Positions 53,629-62,606 of a DNA stretch of 64,000 bases are shown in pieces. Below the pieces are notes generated by a model. It saw only the letters and a program-made list of their open reading frames with translations, made no database searches and was not told the origin of the DNA. Numbering within the stretch: position 1 is the stretch's first letter; each line of letters opens with the position of its first letter. This stretch comes from Verrucomicrobiaceae bacterium UBA1938. Lineage in GTDB: Bacteria; Verrucomicrobiota; Verrucomicrobiia; Verrucomicrobiales; Verrucomicrobiaceae. The DNA lies in the NCBI GenBank assembly GCA_002336895.1, contig DDFC01000020.1, forward strand, positions 82,097 through 146,096, written 5' to 3'. Position numbers and translations under genes: made by a program.

Positions 53629-54948
53629 ATGAATCTCTCTCGTCGCAAATTTCTCCGTGGCTCTGGCATCGCTCTCGGGCTGCCATGGTTTGAATCCATC
53701 AACTCCTTCGGAGCTGATGCGGTGAAAAACAATACCGCGCCGCGTCGCCTCGCCGTGTGCTTCACTGGCAACGGGGTCAACCCGCACCACTGGGGCGCCA
53801 CGCAGGGTCCTGGCGGCATGGAGTTCATGAAGACGCTCTCGCCGCTGGAGCCGATCAAGAAGCACATCAGCGTGTTCAAAGGCCTGTGGAATCCCACCAC
53901 CGTGGAAGGGGAGGGCGGACACTACCCCAAGATGAACGTGCTCTGCGGCCTCAAGGTGAAGAAGACCACCACCGATGTCGAAGTCGGCACCACCATGGAC
54001 CAACTCGTGGCCGCGCAGACTGGCAAGTTCACGCCTGTGCCCTGCGTCGTGCTCGGCACCGAGCGCCCCAGCTACAGCACGGACTCCGGCTTCACCTCCA
54101 TCTACTCCGCCTACATCTCTTGGAGCACTCCCACCACCCCTGCGCCGAAGGAGATCTTCCCTCAGCAGGCCTTCGACCAGCTCTTTGATGACGGCAGCAA
54201 ACGCAAGCGCGACAAGAGCATCCTCGACCTTGTCATGGAAGACGCCGGTGCACTCAAGCCCAAGCTCAGCCAGCGCGACAAACAGAAGCTCGACGAGTAC
54301 CTCACCTCCGTGCGCGAGATCGAGCAGCGCGTCGAGCTCGCCGAAAAAATCAGCCAGGCCGAAACCCGCGGCGCGGGCTGGCAGCCCACCGTCAAAGTGC
54401 CCACTCTGGCACGCCCCGGCTCCGGCATCCCCACCAGCAGCGAGGACCACCTGCGCCTCATGTTCGACATCATGCTCCTGGCCTTCCAGATGGACCGCAC
54501 CCGCGTGGCCACCTTCATGATGAACAACGACCTCTCCAACATGCGCTTCCCCAGCCTGGAAGGCATCAGCGGCGGCATCCACGAGCTCTCCCATCATGCC
54601 AATGACGAGCACCGCCTCGACATGTATCAACGCGTGAACCAGCACCAGGTGAAGCTCTGGGGCGAGTTTCTCACCAAGATGCAGGCCACCAATGAAGGCG
54701 AGCGCAGCCTGCTGGAAAACAGCATGGTCATGCTCACCAGCAGCCTCTTTGATGGCAACGCCCACGACTCCCGCCAGCTGCCCGTCGTCCTCGCCGGCAA
54801 CGGCGGTGGCACCATCCAGGCCGGTCGCTTCCACGACCTCAGCGCCGACCCCAACCGCAAAATGTGCCGCCTCCACATCGCCCTCATGGACCGCATGGGC
54901 CTCCACGTCGGCCACTTCGGCGATGCTGAGAATGCGCTGGCGATTTGA
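53629..54948 (+). CDS. Tat-exported DUF1552 protein
   Basis: A 439-residue protein of the DUF1552 family. The N terminus has LSRRKFLRGSGIALGLPWFE, a Tat-like motif. Family segments are RLAVCFTGNGVNPHHWGATQ, TVEGEGGHYPKMNVLCGLKV, KPKLSQRDKQKLDEYLTSVR, MFDIMLLAFQMDRTRVATFM and the IHELSHHANDEHRLDMY stretch. It always accompanies the DUF1592-type cytochrome, as here, 27 bp away. Fold and function are unknown, although the pairing suggests a complex. Confidence 0.88.
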   Translation: MNLSRRKFLRGSGIALGLPWFESINSFGADAVKNNTAPRRLAVCFTGNGVNPHHWGATQGPGGMEFMKTLSPLEPIKKHISVFKGLWNPTTVEGEGGHYPKMNVLCGLKVKKTTTDVEVGTTMDQLVAAQTGKFTPVPCVVLGTERPSYSTDSGFTSIYSAYISWSTPTTPAPKEIFPQQAFDQLFDDGSKRKRDKSILDLVMEDAGALKPKLSQRDKQKLDEYLTSVREIEQRVELAEKISQAETRGAGWQPTVKVPTLARPGSGIPTSSEDHLRLMFDIMLLAFQMDRTRVATFMMNNDLSNMRFPSLEGISGGIHELSHHANDEHRLDMYQRVNQHQVKLWGEFLTKMQATNEGERSLLENSMVMLTSSLFDGNAHDSRQLPVVLAGNGGGTIQAGRFHDLSADPNRKMCRLHIALMDRMGLHVGHFGDAENALAI

Positions 54949-54997
54949 GTTAAATAAAATTCCCCAACCCGTGCGTCGTTTGCCAGACTGACCACGG

Positions 54998-55501
54998 ATG
55001 CCGCCCGCCGAAGCCACCCTCACCAGACTCCATGCCGACTACGCCGTTAGTGCGTATCGGTTTGCGTGGTCCGTGACGAAGGATGAATCGCTGGCGCAGG
55101 AGGTCGTGCAGGAATTGTTTCTCAAGCTCGCCCGGGACGCTGGGGTAATCACCACCGCACATTCTGAGCGCGCCGTCATCTTCACCCTGACGCGCAATCT
55201 CGCGCTCGATGCCCTGCGTCGTCGTTCCACCCTTGAAGATGCGTTGGAGAGATTCGCAGACGAATCCCCCGGCTGGTTTCTCCCCGCCGCTGATGCAGAG
55301 GCCGAGGAAACCCGCGCCCAAATCACCGCGGTACTCGCAGCCCTGCCCGAGGATCAGCGCAGCGTCATCCACCTGCATGTGTGGGAGGAGCTGAGCTTTC
55401 GTGAGATAGGTGAGCTTCTCGGTCTTCCCACCCAAACCGTTGCCAGCCGCTACCGCTACGGCCTCGAAAAACTGCGCGCCCAAAAACACACGCTCGTATG
55501 A
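54998..55501 (+). CDS. ECF-type RNA polymerase sigma factor
   Basis: A 167-residue sigma-70 family protein with region 2 (LHADYAVSAYRFAWSVTKDE, SLAQEVVQELFLKLARD, VIFTLTRNLALDALRR) and region 4 (LPEDQRSVIHLHVWEELSFR, EIGELLGLPTQTVASRYRYG). The two are joined by a short linker. It starts 49 bp after the DUF1552 gene and overlaps the next gene by 4 bp. That small membrane protein is a candidate anti-sigma factor by position, not by a recognised domain. Confidence 0.9.
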   Translation: MPPAEATLTRLHADYAVSAYRFAWSVTKDESLAQEVVQELFLKLARDAGVITTAHSERAVIFTLTRNLALDALRRRSTLEDALERFADESPGWFLPAADAEAEETRAQITAVLAALPEDQRSVIHLHVWEELSFREIGELLGLPTQTVASRYRYGLEKLRAQKHTLV

Positions 55502-55872
55502 ACGACGACCCCGAATCCATCCTCCGCGCCCAGCGCTGGCGCGATCCGCCACCGGAGTTTCTTGAGAACGTTTTGAGTGCAGCGCTCGCGGCATCGCGCC
55601 GTGAGGCCGCTGCTCCGAAGCGGAAGCCTCATGTGTTTGCGTGGCTCTCCTTCATCCCACGCCCCCTCCGCCTGCCACTCGCCGCGTGCTGGCTGCTGGC
55701 TTTCTTCTTTCGCATCACCACGCCCGAGGCCGTTCCGCAGTCCACGCTCAACAGCTACGCAAAACTGCCGCCCTTGACTCCGGCGCAGCTCCTTTCCAGC
55801 CGCAAACAAGTCGAACGACTCGCCCATGAACTCCTCCATCCACAGCACCACGGCCCCATCCCGACTCTATAG
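55498..55872 (+). CDS. Small single-helix membrane protein, candidate anti-sigma partner
   Basis: A 124-residue protein with a basic N-terminal part, one hydrophobic helix (about 59-75; LRLPLAACWLLAFFFRI) and a C-terminal tail. The location in an ECF operon, the 4-bp overlap with the sigma gene and the helix position suggest a membrane anti-sigma factor, but I see no zinc-binding HxxxC motif. It could equally be a different membrane factor. Its end overlaps the next gene by 47 bp. Confidence 0.6.
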   Translation: MNDDPESILRAQRWRDPPPEFLENVLSAALAASRREAAAPKRKPHVFAWLSFIPRPLRLPLAACWLLAFFFRITTPEAVPQSTLNSYAKLPPLTPAQLLSSRKQVERLAHELLHPQHHGPIPTL

Positions 55873-57364
55873 CGTCCGTCTCGCTCGCTGGCTGGCCCGA
55901 CTTGTGTGGAATCGCCGCATTGGATGGGGGCTCGTCTGTCTTATCTCATTCGTCACGCTCTGCTGGCAGTGGGAGAACTGGCGCAGTGCCCGTGAGCTGG
56001 CGGCAGTCCATCGCCGCATGGTAGAGCGGCTGGGAACGGACGATCCAATGGCTCTCATGCCGCCGAAGGTGCCGGATGAGGAGAACTACTTTGCCAACCC
56101 GCTGTTCGAAAGCTGGCTGCATGTGAAGCAGCCGGGCACCCTGAACCTGAGATACGTTCCGCCACCGAACGCGCTGCTGCCGAAGAGCTTCATCCGTCCA
56201 ACGGTCCTTAGATCCAGAGATGGCGAAATCGAAAGGCTCCATATGCACACCTGGATCAAGAAGCGTGGAGGGCAGGATACAGAACCCGCTGCCCTGGTGC
56301 TCGCCCGCGAATTGGGAGATGGCAATGGCTTGCTGCCCAAGCTTGCCGAAGGACTGACCAAACCTTTCTCCATCATCAAACCAAGTCACCGGGAGGCATT
56401 GGAGGCTGTGCGAGACAATCCTTGGCAGGCATCCCTTCCCGACTTCCTCGGACTGGACGACTTCCAGCGTCAACTCGGCCTCCATTTGCGCAGCGCCGCC
56501 TTGGTCGGGGATGCCGCAAAGACCATCAGCGCAGCGCTGATCATGCTGCGCATCAGTGAGGGAATGGCGCGCGGTGGTATGATTGGCTGTCTGGTGCCGT
56601 TGGCTTCGCATGACATCACGTTTGACGCCTTGCACGAGGCGCTGAGCAATCCCGCCTGGACGGAGGAGTCACTGGGCCGCCTGCAGGTGCGTCTGGGCCA
56701 GTTCGATGATTTGCAGCATTATCAATCCGCGCACGGCCAGGAGATCATCGGCATGTTTTTCCAGCTCGAGTATTTGCGCAATCACCGGCCCGCACTGCGC
56801 GAACTCATCAGCACTCGATCCACGAAGCCATGGTCGTGGGAAGGTCTGGCGGAAGACGCGTTTAATTGGGCCTTCATCTCGGGTCCCATCGGCTGGCATG
56901 ATGCCAATGTGGCCTTTTACGCCGAGTGCATGCTAGATCAGCTTGGTCCACCCGGCCCGGAAGCATGGCTGTCAGCAGGATCCCGTGCTGAAGTCGTTCA
57001 TCGTCGGAGCAAGTCTGAAAACTCATGGCCCAATCCCCGCCGCATTCTGGGTGGCATCGCCATTCCTCAGATCGGCAACATCGCGCAAGCCGCCGCCAAA
57101 ACACTCTTCCACCGCCGCTGCCTCATCATCGCCTGCGCCTTGGAGAAGCATCGCCTGAAGCACGGCAGATTTCCTGCATCGCTCGATGCCGTGCAGAACG
57201 ATCTAAAGCTCTTCCCTGTTGCCGATCCCGCACGGCCTGCGATGCCGCTGGGCTATCGTCTCGAAACAAACGGATACCTGCTCTGGTCCGCTGGACCCGA
57301 CGCAAACGACGATGGCGGGGCAAAAGACAAAGACTGGCTCTGGCGTATGAAGCTGGTGCCCTGA
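55826..57364 (+). CDS. Membrane-anchored protein of unknown function
   Basis: A 512-residue protein with one N-terminal helix (about 30-50; IGWGLVCLISFVTLCWQW) and a long extracytoplasmic domain. No named family fits. The last 90 residues (CALEKHRLKHGRFPASLDAV, then GYLLWSAGPDANDDGGAKDK) resemble the C-terminal segments of many Verrucomicrobia and Planctomycete exported proteins of pseudopilin type. The start at 55826 overlaps the upstream gene by 47 bp; no later Met gives the helix. It is probably the third gene of the sigma operon. Confidence 0.65.
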   Translation: MNSSIHSTTAPSRLYSVRLARWLARLVWNRRIGWGLVCLISFVTLCWQWENWRSARELAAVHRRMVERLGTDDPMALMPPKVPDEENYFANPLFESWLHVKQPGTLNLRYVPPPNALLPKSFIRPTVLRSRDGEIERLHMHTWIKKRGGQDTEPAALVLARELGDGNGLLPKLAEGLTKPFSIIKPSHREALEAVRDNPWQASLPDFLGLDDFQRQLGLHLRSAALVGDAAKTISAALIMLRISEGMARGGMIGCLVPLASHDITFDALHEALSNPAWTEESLGRLQVRLGQFDDLQHYQSAHGQEIIGMFFQLEYLRNHRPALRELISTRSTKPWSWEGLAEDAFNWAFISGPIGWHDANVAFYAECMLDQLGPPGPEAWLSAGSRAEVVHRRSKSENSWPNPRRILGGIAIPQIGNIAQAAAKTLFHRRCLIIACALEKHRLKHGRFPASLDAVQNDLKLFPVADPARPAMPLGYRLETNGYLLWSAGPDANDDGGAKDKDWLWRMKLVP

Positions 57365-57367
57365 GCC

Positions 57368-60300
57368 TCACTCCTTCGTGATCGTCTCGTCCAGGTTCAG
57401 CAGCACACGCGCCACCAGCGTATGCGAGTCGATGTCTCCGGGCTTCGGCTCGTGGCGTTTCAGCATGCCCAGCAGCACGCTGGTTTCCTTCGTGCTTGGC
57501 AGGCGGCCTGTGCACAGGCGGAAACCGTAAGCGATGCGTGCCGCATCATCGTTTCCGCCTTCCTTCCACATGCGTGCACCCAGGGCCTTCGCGGCCTCCA
57601 TGCTCATGGTTTCATTCAGCGTCATGAGTGCCTGCAGCGGCGTGTTGCTCTTGGAGCGGCGGATGCAGGCGCTCTCGCCGTTCGGCACGTCAAACGTGCT
57701 CAGGAAAGGATACGGCGTGCTGCGGCGGCGGAAGACATACACGCTGCGGCGGAACTTGCTCGCATCCTCGTCCACCTTCCACGGGAAGGGCGCGTAGCTG
57801 GCAGGCTTCTCAAACAGATACGCCGGTGCAGGTGGCATCACAGGGCGGCCACCCACGGCGGGGTTGAGCAGGCCACTCGCCGCCAGCTGAATGTCACGCA
57901 CCACCTCGCCTTCCACGCGGAAGCGCGGGCCTCGTGCCAGCAGGCGGTTGTAGGGGTCGCGCTCCAGCAGCTGTGGCGTCACCTTGCTGCTCTGCTGATA
58001 AGTCGCACTGCTGGTGATCAGGCGCAGCAGATGCTTCGTGCTCCAGCCGTGCTCCATGAAATCCACCGCCAGCCAGTCGAGCAGCGCGGGATGGCTCGGC
58101 GGCGAGCCCTGCGTTCCAAAGTCCTCCGCAGTCTCTACCAATCCAGTTCCGAAACAGGCCTGCCACACGCGATTCACATAAGCCCGGGCGGCGGTGGGCG
58201 ATTTTTTGTCCACCAGCCATTTGGCAAAGGTGAGGCGCGAGCCATCCGCATTCTTCGGCAGCGGATTCAGCACCGCAGGCACACCAGCGGTCACACGATT
58301 GTCGGGCTTGAGGAAGTCCCCGCGCTTCAGCACGGAGGTCATGCGCGGCTCCGCACGACGGTCCAGTACCAGCGTCGTGGTGCCTTCGGGGTGCTGTTTC
58401 CACTGCGCCTCGATCTCATCATTCACCGGCTGCCACTCTGCCACCGTGCTGCGGAAGACGGAGAACTCCGATTTGCTGCCATAGAGCGGATTCGCCGCTG
58501 CATTCGGCGCATCGGTCACGCTGATGCGGTAGCGCCCCAGGTTCATCGTCTGCAGGTCGTCGCTGTTCCAGCCGCCGTGCTTCATGCTCAGTGTCACTAC
58601 CAGCTCGCTGTCAGGCTTCAGCTCCACCGGTTTCTCCAAAACAAAGACCGCATTGCGCGGCACGTTGCGCCGTCCCGGTCCGGCATTGATGCCCCACGCC
58701 GTCTCCGCCTTGCCATCAATCGCGTAGCCAATCGGACCCGTCACGCGCTTGTCCTTCTCACTTTCCTTATCACGCGCATACGGTGCCAGCGGAGTATTTT
58801 CCGCTTCGCCAAAATCGGCGGTGGCCTGGCTGAATTTCAGCTTCGTCATCTTGCCGTCGATCTTCATCTCAGCACTGAATTCCGTCAGCGCCGCCGTGCC
58901 CTTTTGCGAGCGCCCCGGCCCATACGCCGGCAGGTTGGGATCATTCATCAGCTCCAGCCGGAACGCCGCGATGGTTTGTAGTGCAACCGTCCCGGTTGCC
59001 TTCTGCAAGCCTGAGGCTTGCACTACGGGTTCCTCATGGAATCCCTTCACCGCAAATTTCACATCGCTCTTTGTCGGCGCATACCCCTGCGCCAGGATGC
59101 TGCCATCCGGCTGGCGCAGCGCTTTTTCACCGCCTGACGGATCATCCTCAAAGGCCAGCGTGTGCCACTGCGGCTGCGCGGCCTTCATCGCGTTCACCCA
59201 CTTGTTCATCTGCTTCTTCCAGTCCGGGTGGTCATGCTTCAGCTTCGCCTCCAGCTCGTTTATGCGTGTGAGCAGCTGCGTGCGCTGCATCTGCTCGCTG
59301 CTGGTGTACACCACGCGCCAGGGCTCGTTGTCATTGTTCAGGAAGGCAAACATCCGGTAGTACTCCTCCTGCGAGATGGGGTCGTACTTGTGGTTGTGGC
59401 ACTGCGTGCAGCCGATCGTCAACCCCAGCACGCTTTTGCCGATGACATCCATGCGGTCAAACATCGCCTCCATGCGGAACTGCTCCGGGTCCACGCCGCC
59501 CTCCTCGTTGATCATCGTGTTGCGCAGGAATCCGGTGGCCACGATCTGGTCTTGCGTGGCCTTGGGCAGCTCGTCACCTGCGAGCTGTTGGATGATGAAC
59601 TGGTCGTACGGCAGGTCGCGGTTGTAGGCGTTGATCACCCAGTCGCGGTAAAACCAGATGAAGCGCATCGGGTCCTTCTCATAGCCGTTGCTGTCCGCGT
59701 AGTGCGCTGCATCCAGCCAGTGCCGCGCCCAGCGCTCGCCATAGTGCGGCGAGTTCAGCAGCGTGGAGGCCGCGTTCTGGATGCTCGAGGCGGGGTCCTT
59801 CGCATAGGCGGCGGTAAAGGCGTCGATCTCCTTCGGTGTTGGCGGCAGGCCGGTCACATCCAGGTGCAGGCGGCGCAGCAGCGTGGCAGGATCAGCACTC
59901 GTGGAAGGGGAGAGCCCTTCCTTCTTCAGCCGCTCGCGGATAAAGGCATCGATGGGATGCTTCGCCCCAGCAGGCACCTTCGGCTTCACCGGCGGCTTGA
60001 AGGCCCAGTGGTCTGTCTTCGCCTCCAGCTTCACACTGGCGCTGTCAGGCCACACCGCCCCGGCATCGATCCATTCTTTCAGCTTGGCGATCTCCTCCGT
60101 ACTCAGCGGGTCGCCCTTGCGCGGCATGCGCATCTTCGGGTTCGTGCCCAGCACGGCGTGCATCAGGCGGCTGTCGTCCGCCTTGCCCGGCACGATCGCC
60201 AGGCCAAAATCCCCGCCCTTCAGCGCGCTCGGTTTATGATCCAGCCGAAAAGCCGCCTCCTGCTTGTGTCCGCCGTGGCACTGGTAGCAGTGCTCGCTGA

Positions 60301-60415
60301 AAATGGGCTGGATGTCCTGGACGAAATCCACCGCTGCCGGGGCAGGCGCGGCTAGCAGCAGAAAGAGAAGGGCGGGTTGGCTTTTCACGACGTGGAGAAA
60401 TACGCGGTCCCGCAT
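57368..60415 (-). CDS. PVC-type cytochrome with DUF1549/DUF1553-type domains (PSD1)
   Basis: A 1015-residue exported protein. A signal-like segment (PALLFLLLAAPAPAAVDFVQ) precedes a heme motif CYQCHG at 43-48 in a PSCyt domain. DUF1549 follows (PIDAFIRERLKKEGLSPSTS, HYGERWARHWLDAAHYADSN), and DUF1553 is at the C terminus (AKWLVDKKSPTAARAYVNRV, WQACFGTGLVETAEDFGTQG). These proteins occur throughout Planctomycetes and Verrucomicrobia next to DUF1501; here that partner is 7 kb away. Residues around 465-480 are encoded by a palindromic element (58978-59026). It is convergent with the gene ending at 57364. Confidence 0.88.
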   Translation of the reverse strand: MRDRVFLHVVKSQPALLFLLLAAPAPAAVDFVQDIQPIFSEHCYQCHGGHKQEAAFRLDHKPSALKGGDFGLAIVPGKADDSRLMHAVLGTNPKMRMPRKGDPLSTEEIAKLKEWIDAGAVWPDSASVKLEAKTDHWAFKPPVKPKVPAGAKHPIDAFIRERLKKEGLSPSTSADPATLLRRLHLDVTGLPPTPKEIDAFTAAYAKDPASSIQNAASTLLNSPHYGERWARHWLDAAHYADSNGYEKDPMRFIWFYRDWVINAYNRDLPYDQFIIQQLAGDELPKATQDQIVATGFLRNTMINEEGGVDPEQFRMEAMFDRMDVIGKSVLGLTIGCTQCHNHKYDPISQEEYYRMFAFLNNDNEPWRVVYTSSEQMQRTQLLTRINELEAKLKHDHPDWKKQMNKWVNAMKAAQPQWHTLAFEDDPSGGEKALRQPDGSILAQGYAPTKSDVKFAVKGFHEEPVVQASGLQKATGTVALQTIAAFRLELMNDPNLPAYGPGRSQKGTAALTEFSAEMKIDGKMTKLKFSQATADFGEAENTPLAPYARDKESEKDKRVTGPIGYAIDGKAETAWGINAGPGRRNVPRNAVFVLEKPVELKPDSELVVTLSMKHGGWNSDDLQTMNLGRYRISVTDAPNAAANPLYGSKSEFSVFRSTVAEWQPVNDEIEAQWKQHPEGTTTLVLDRRAEPRMTSVLKRGDFLKPDNRVTAGVPAVLNPLPKNADGSRLTFAKWLVDKKSPTAARAYVNRVWQACFGTGLVETAEDFGTQGSPPSHPALLDWLAVDFMEHGWSTKHLLRLITSSATYQQSSKVTPQLLERDPYNRLLARGPRFRVEGEVVRDIQLAASGLLNPAVGGRPVMPPAPAYLFEKPASYAPFPWKVDEDASKFRRSVYVFRRRSTPYPFLSTFDVPNGESACIRRSKSNTPLQALMTLNETMSMEAAKALGARMWKEGGNDDAARIAYGFRLCTGRLPSTKETSVLLGMLKRHEPKPGDIDSHTLVARVLLNLDETITKE
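58978..59026. repeat. Bimodular palindromic element inside a coding sequence
   Basis: Outer arms GTAGTGCAA (58978-58986) and TTGCACTAC (59018-59026) enclose two perfect 7-bp hairpins: GCAACCG-TCC-CGGTTGC (58983-58999) and GCAAGCC-TGA-GGCTTGC (59005-59021). It is read in frame in the cytochrome gene as VVQASGLQKATGTVALQ on the minus strand. The half nearer 59026 matches the element at 37426-37447. Confidence 0.85.
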
Positions 60416-60505
60416 GAGAAATCACCGCCTGCAGCATGGAGAATGCTGTCGCATTAAAACATGGAATGGTGCCGCCCGCTCTTCTGCCGGCGCTTCACAG
60501 CCTCG

Positions 60506-61693
60506 CTATTTCACCTTCGACGCAGGCGCATTTTTATCCGGCGCATTCGTGTCAGTCACGAATCTGCGCGGCCAGAAGATCAGCCCGAGCACCACGACTG
60601 CGATGAGGTTCAGCACCACCGCGAGCACGATGCGTTTATCGAGAGGCTTCTTCGGCGCTGGAGCAGCCGCAGGCTCGGCAGCCACTTTGACTGCAGCCGC
60701 CGTGGCAGGTTTGGCGGCGGCACTCGGTTTGGGCTTCGCCGCAGGAGATGCAGGGGCCGCAGCCGGAGCAGGTGCTGCCTGAGCGACTGCCACAGGGGCT
60801 GGTGCGGCGGCGGGTGCTGGTGCTGCCATCAGTGGCATGGTCTGCACGCCCGGCATCATCATGGGTGCCTGCTGCTGCATGTAGGCATAGCCGGTGTGCA
60901 TGCTCATCATCAGCATGTCCAGCGCCTGGGCTACAGCCTGCGGCCTCTGGTGCGGGGTCGGATTCATCAGCCACGCCAGCCAGTCGCGCAGCGGTTGGTC
61001 TATATCAGGACGCAGATGCATCAGCGCATGGGCGGCATTGAAGGACTGCAGGCCCATGATCACCTCGGTGGGCGTGTTGCCCTGTGCGGGGGCGCTGTTG
61101 GTGGCCATGCAAAACAGGCTCGCTGCTGCGGTATAGAGATCGCTCTGCGGCGTGGGCTGGCCGCCGGCATGCAGCTCCGGAGCGCGGAACCACAGCGTCT
61201 CCGGCGGGTGTGACTGCCTCGCCAGCGAGACACCCCAGTCCTGCAACTGGAGGAAAAGACCGCCACCGGGATGATCCGCGATGATGATATTGCTCGGCTT
61301 CGGATCACCGTGCGGCATGCGCAGGTGCTCGCCCACCATCAGCGCGTGCATCAGCTGCACCGCCAGCGCACGGAGATCAGCCGGGGTGGGCCTGCGTTCT
61401 GCGGCAAAGCTGCGCGCATTCATCCCCGGCATGTATTCGGACACGATGAAAAAGCCGCCCTCCGGCGTGGGCATCAGCGTCAGCAGGCCTGCGATCTGCT
61501 GGTGCCGCACCTGCATGAGCGAAGGGGCCAGCATCTGCAGCCGCGCACGGTCCAGCGGGTGCGCTGTTTCGGCGTCTGGCAGCAGGTTTTTGATCAGCAC
61601 CTTGCGGCCTGTCGTTGCCTCCACTCCTCGGTACACCGTGGCCGAGGGGCCGGTGGCGAGCATCTTTTCAGGCTGGAATTGGTCTGCGTGCAT
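60506..61693 (-). CDS. Membrane-anchored protein-kinase-like protein with altered catalytic motifs
   Basis: A 395-residue protein. An N-terminal Ser/Thr-kinase fold (about 1-265) has a glycine-loop-like ATGPSATVYRG, Lys35 in KVLIKNLLPD, a catalytic-loop equivalent HGDPKPSN (His128, Asp130, Asn135) and DWG (152-154) in place of DFG, then APEL. A Pro/Ala/Lys-rich linker (about 280-345) follows, and a C-terminal membrane helix (IVLAVVLNLIAVVVLGLIFW) ends in an extracytoplasmic tail. Lys, Asp and Asn are all present, so activity is possible; the HRD Arg and the DFG Phe are changed. The orientation puts the kinase in the cytoplasm. Confidence 0.8.
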   Translation of the reverse strand: MHADQFQPEKMLATGPSATVYRGVEATTGRKVLIKNLLPDAETAHPLDRARLQMLAPSLMQVRHQQIAGLLTLMPTPEGGFFIVSEYMPGMNARSFAAERRPTPADLRALAVQLMHALMVGEHLRMPHGDPKPSNIIIADHPGGGLFLQLQDWGVSLARQSHPPETLWFRAPELHAGGQPTPQSDLYTAAASLFCMATNSAPAQGNTPTEVIMGLQSFNAAHALMHLRPDIDQPLRDWLAWLMNPTPHQRPQAVAQALDMLMMSMHTGYAYMQQQAPMMMPGVQTMPLMAAPAPAAAPAPVAVAQAAPAPAAAPASPAAKPKPSAAAKPATAAAVKVAAEPAAAPAPKKPLDKRIVLAVVLNLIAVVVLGLIFWPRRFVTDTNAPDKNAPASKVK

Positions 61694-61801
61694 TTTTATT
61701 AGCGATGATTTGCATCAGCATGGCAAAAACGCCAGCAACAAGACAAGAGAAGATTGGCACACACTTGCGCGCCGCCGCATCCGCTCCACCGTCGCACCAT
61801 C

Positions 61802-62602
61802 ATGAAACTCGGACTCATAGGTTGTGGAAAAATGGGCGGCGCACTCCTGCGCGGCGTGGAGCAGGCGCTTGGAAAAGGCGGCCTGCAGGTGGCGCTGAGC
61901 GATGTCGTGCCCGAGGCCGTGGCTGCTCTGCGCCAGTGCCTGAGCTGCAAATCCCTCGCCGGCACCCCGGCCGAGGTCGCCGCCGCGTCCGATGTCATCA
62001 TCCTGGCCGTCAAGCCTGGCGACATGAAGCCCCTTTGCGAAACTCTCGCTCAGGTCCCCGGCTCGCGTCTTTACCTCAGCATTGCCGCCGGCATCTCGCT
62101 GGCCAATCTCGAAACCTGGCTTGGTGGAAAGCAGCGTGTCATCCGCAGCATGCCCAATACGCCAGCCCTCGTCGGCCGTGGGGCCGCCGCTTTCTCCCGT
62201 GGTGCCAAGGCCACCGCCAAGGACGCCGCGCTCGCAGCCAAAATCCTCGGTGCCGTCGGCACGGCCGATGAGGTCGCCGAAAAGCTGCTCGATGCCGTCA
62301 CCGGCCTCTCCGGCAGCGGCCCTGCCTACGTCTATACCGTCATCGAAGCCCTCGCCGATGGCGGCGTGCTCATGGGCCTGCCTCGTGCCGCCGCCCTGCG
62401 CCTCGCAGCGCAGACTGTCGCTGGCGCGGCCGAGATGGTCCTCAGCACCGGCAAACACCCCGCCTCCTTGCGCGATGAAGTCACCAGCCCCGGCGGCACC
62501 ACCATCGCTGGCCTGGAAAAGCTGGAGCAGCACGGCCTGCGAAATGCCATGATCCAGGCCGTCCGCGCCGCTACGGAAAAAAGCAAAGCCCTCGGCGCGT
62601 GA
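61802..62602 (+). CDS. proC: Pyrroline-5-carboxylate reductase
   Basis: Cytoplasmic enzyme that reduces 1-pyrroline-5-carboxylate to proline with NAD(P)H. The Rossmann motif is KLGLIGCGKMGGALLRG at the N terminus, VIRSMPNTPALVGRGAAA is the family signature, and the C-terminal dimer region includes LSGSGPAYVYTVIEALADGG and SPGGTTIAGLEKLEQHG. The length of 266 aa is normal. The ATG at 61802 gives the exact family start. It is divergent from the kinase-like gene by 108 bp. Confidence 0.95.
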   Translation: MKLGLIGCGKMGGALLRGVEQALGKGGLQVALSDVVPEAVAALRQCLSCKSLAGTPAEVAAASDVIILAVKPGDMKPLCETLAQVPGSRLYLSIAAGISLANLETWLGGKQRVIRSMPNTPALVGRGAAAFSRGAKATAKDAALAAKILGAVGTADEVAEKLLDAVTGLSGSGPAYVYTVIEALADGGVLMGLPRAAALRLAAQTVAGAAEMVLSTGKHPASLRDEVTSPGGTTIAGLEKLEQHGLRNAMIQAVRAATEKSKALGA

Positions 62603-62606
62603 TGGA

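Noticed and set aside
53170..55023. 617-codon open frame opposite the DUF1592/DUF1552 genes
   Set aside because: It spans two supported genes and their gap, is Glu/Gly/Ala/His-rich and resembles no protein.
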